From contig NZ_CP095397.1 in the NCBI RefSeq assembly GCF_023008545.1, forward strand, positions 2,170,001-2,234,000: a stretch of DNA of 64,000 nucleotides, written 5' to 3'. The position numbers were made by a program, and so were the translations under genes. The notes under the pieces were generated by a model. It was not told the origin of the DNA. It saw only the letters and a program-made list of their open reading frames with translations, and ran no database searches. This document shows positions 62,031 through 64,000 of the stretch, in pieces. This DNA is from Natribaculum luteum. Its GTDB lineage: Archaea > Halobacteriota > Halobacteria > Halobacteriales > Natrialbaceae. Position 1 is the stretch's first letter, and every line of letters starts with the position of its first letter.

Positions 62031-64000
62031 TTACCGTACTTTCTCGCCGAGGTCGGCGTCGCCGTGAGTCGTCAGCAGGTCGGCCTCCTCGCCCGCCGCG
62101 AGGATCATACCGTTCGACTCGACGCCGAACAGTTCGGCCGGCTCCATGTTCGCCAGCAACACGACCTTCGTGCCGGGCAGTTCGTCGAGGTCGTGCAGTT
62201 GCTTGATCCCGGCGACGACCTGTCTGGTCTCGAAGCCGATGTCCACCTCGAGACGCGCCAGGTCGTCTGCGCCCTCGATGCCTTCGGCGTCCTCGATCCG
62301 CCCGACGCGGATGTCCAGGTCCTGGAACTCCTCGAAACTGATCCGGTCTTCGAGCAACGGCTCGAGATCGTCCGTCTCTGCCATATCTTTCTCTTCGTCC
62401 GACCCCGTGTCGTCGTTTTCGGTTTCCTCCGCGCCCGCGTCCCCAGTCGCCTCCGCGATGCGCTCCTCGAGTTTCGCCTCGAGTTCCTCGACGCGCTCGT
62501 CTTCGATCTTCTCGAAGAGCTCGTCGGGTTCGTCGAAAGTTCGCGGCGGGGCCTCGAGTGCGTCCTCGAGGTGGGCGTCGGCGACGTCGCCGTCCTCCCC
62601 GAGCTGTTCCCACAGCGTCTGGGCCTTGCCGGGAGCGATCGGCTCGATGAGCACGCCGACGGCCTTCGCGATCTGGACGCAGTCGCGGATGACCTGTGCC
62701 GCCTCGTCGGGCGAATCGTCGGTGAGCTTCCAGGGCTCGTTGCGCTGGATGTACTCGTTGCCAAACTGTGCGAGGCGGGTGGCGGCCTGGCCGACGCCGC
62801 GCAGCGAGTAGTCGTTGACGGCCTCGCGGACCTCGCCGATCGCACCCTCGATGCGCTCTTCGACGTCCGCCGAGACGTCCGTCTCCGGCGTGCCCTCGTA
62901 GTTTCGCTGGGCGAAAAGCAGGCTCCGGTAACAGAAGTTCCCGATCGTGCCGACGAGTTCGCCGTTTACCTTCTCCTGGAAGGCCGACCACGAGAAGTCG
63001 ACGTCCTGCTGGAGGCCGCCCGTGGTCATCAGGTAGTATCGCAGCAGGTCGGGGTGGAAGCCTTCCTCGAGGTACTCGCGGGCCCAGATCGCCCGGTTGC
63101 GGCTGGTCGAGAGCCCCTTCCCGTCGATCGTGATGAAGCCAGTCGCGGCGATCCCGCGTGGGGCGTTGTAGTCTGCCCCCTCGAGCATCGCGGGCCAGAA
63201 GATCGTGTGGTGCTGGATGATGTCCCGGCCGATGAAGTGGACGACCTCGCCGTCCTCGTGCCAGACGTCCTCCCAGTCGTACTCGTCTGTGCCGACGCGG
63301 TCGGTGTACTGTTTGGTCGAGGAGATGTACTCGATGGGCGCATCGACCCAGACGTAGAGGACGAGGTCGTCTTCGCCGTTCGGATAGTCGATTCCCCAGT
63401 CCATGTCGCGAGTGATACACCAGTCCTGGAGCCCCTCCTCGATCCACTGACGGGGCTGGTTGCGCGCGTTCGAGGTTCCCTCGAGGTCGTCTAAGAACTC
63501 GGTCAGGTAGTCGGCGAACTCGGAGACGCGGAAGAACTTGTGCGTGCGCTCACGGTACTCGGCCGGGTTACCCGTGATCGAACTCTGTGGGTTCTCGATC
63601 TCGCCGGGCTCCAGGTGTCGTTGACAGCCCTCGTCGCACTCGTCGCCGCGGGCTTTCGCGCCGCAGTACGGGCAGGTCCCGACGACGTAGCGGTCGGGGA
63701 GGTACTGGTCGGCCTCGGGGTCGTAGGCGACCTGGATCTCCTTCTCGTAGACGTACCCCTCCTCGTCTAAGGTCCGGACGATCTCCCTGGTCGTCTCGGT
63801 GTTGGTCTCGTCGTGGGTGTGCCCGTAGTTGTCGAACTCGACGGCGAACTGCGGGAACGTCTCCTCGTACTGTTCGTGCCAGCGCAGCGCGAACTCCTCG
63901 GGGTCGACGCCCTCTTTTTCGGCGTTGACCGCGACGGGTGTCCCGTGCATGTCCGACCCGCAGACGTAGGCCGACTGCTGGCCCAGCGTCTGCAGGGCGC
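62031..64000 (-). CDS. metG: Methionyl-tRNA synthetase, N-terminus beyond window
   Basis: The last 656 codons of an archaeal MetRS; the frame continues past the right edge. Visible are YVCGSDMHGTPVAVNAEKEG near the window edge (CGSDMHG motif), a zinc knuckle CPYCGAKARGDECDEGC, VWVDAPIEYISS, FITIDGKGLSTSRNRAIW (KMSKS-equivalent), the anticodon-binding helical domain, an acidic linker and the C-terminal tRNA-binding OB domain (IRVGRIEDAEGIEGADDLARLEVDIG ... MILAAGEEADLL). It charges initiator and elongator tRNAMet. Confidence 0.96.
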   Translation of the reverse strand, partial: ALQTLGQQSAYVCGSDMHGTPVAVNAEKEGVDPEEFALRWHEQYEETFPQFAVEFDNYGHTHDETNTETTREIVRTLDEEGYVYEKEIQVAYDPEADQYLPDRYVVGTCPYCGAKARGDECDEGCQRHLEPGEIENPQSSITGNPAEYRERTHKFFRVSEFADYLTEFLDDLEGTSNARNQPRQWIEEGLQDWCITRDMDWGIDYPNGEDDLVLYVWVDAPIEYISSTKQYTDRVGTDEYDWEDVWHEDGEVVHFIGRDIIQHHTIFWPAMLEGADYNAPRGIAATGFITIDGKGLSTSRNRAIWAREYLEEGFHPDLLRYYLMTTGGLQQDVDFSWSAFQEKVNGELVGTIGNFCYRSLLFAQRNYEGTPETDVSADVEERIEGAIGEVREAVNDYSLRGVGQAATRLAQFGNEYIQRNEPWKLTDDSPDEAAQVIRDCVQIAKAVGVLIEPIAPGKAQTLWEQLGEDGDVADAHLEDALEAPPRTFDEPDELFEKIEDERVEELEAKLEERIAEATGDAGAEETENDDTGSDEEKDMAETDDLEPLLEDRISFEEFQDLDIRVGRIEDAEGIEGADDLARLEVDIGFETRQVVAGIKQLHDLDELPGTKVVLLANMEPAELFGVESNGMILAAGEEADLLTTHGDADLGEKVR

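Noticed and set aside
1-64000. tRNA, rRNA or CRISPR arrays
   Set aside because: No cloverleaf with CCA-acceptor, no rRNA-like stretch and no regular direct repeats with spacers were found by eye in the spacers.

Overview
The window is a GC-rich, densely coded stretch of chromosome from an extremely halophilic archaeon (class Halobacteria; the overall look is closest to the Natrialba/Natrinema/Haloterrigena group, but the genus is inference). Evidence: very acidic proteins, archaeal information genes (TFB, thermosome, LonB, two-domain CDC48, geranylgeranylglyceryl phosphate synthase, archaeal shikimate enzymes AroA'/AroB'), TATA boxes about 25-30 bases before many starts with little or no leader, Tat-dependent lipoproteins, and 2Fe-2S haloarchaeal ferredoxin. 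No rRNA, tRNA, CRISPR array or intact insertion sequence was seen.

Layout. 1-2.8 kb: end of a radical SAM/HhH protein, ferredoxin, a zinc-ribbon membrane protein, a DUF4242 protein. 2.9-11.5 kb: the most unusual region, an ABC-type cluster of NMT1/THI5-like substrate-binding-fold proteins. One is fused to a winged-helix domain, one is a Tat lipoprotein, and three in tandem have no signal peptide. They come with one ATPase, two permeases, a VOC-fold enzyme and a cupin. 11.6-22.9 kb: CDC48, a PQQ-type quinoprotein carrying the lanthanide-type Asp-x-Asp signature with an unknown partner, small regulators, TRAM protein, lipid GGGP synthase, YkgJ, MBL hydrolase, PPOX protein, a 48-residue zinc finger protein and a methyltransferase. 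23-30.3 kb: glycosyltransferase, Tat-exported proteins, amidohydrolase, thermosome, a MITE-like repeat, SAM hydrolase and NadM. 30.5-38.4 kb: lonB with a CPBP protease, a methyltransferase-like protein lacking the catalytic Cys, then trpCBA and aroA'. 38.4-50.6 kb: CDF transporter, nucleoside-phosphorylase-fold protein, SprT-like, HAD, CARF-like regulator, aroB', an RnfC/NuoF-like protein, aroD, TFB, YjjX and a small wHTH protein. 50.8-64 kb: two-wHTH regulator, SPFH/NfeD pair, pyruvate kinase, Bat-type regulator divergent from a cytochrome P450, GYD protein and its truncated copy, an ABC exporter and the 5'-truncated metG.

How genes work together. trpC-trpB-trpA overlap and feed tryptophan synthesis; aroA', aroB' and aroD supply the early archaeal shikimate route. 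LonB, CPBP protease, thermosome, CDC48 and SPFH/NfeD form a protein quality-control and membrane-maintenance theme. The 2.9-11.5 kb cluster looks like an uptake-sensing-processing unit for one small, probably heterocyclic or aromatic, compound; this is inference from fold, order and signal peptides. Two near-identical 82-bp palindromic repeats abut stop codons at 33.6 and 58.3 kb, and a promoter-plus-5'-end duplication of the GYD gene lies at 55.6 kb.
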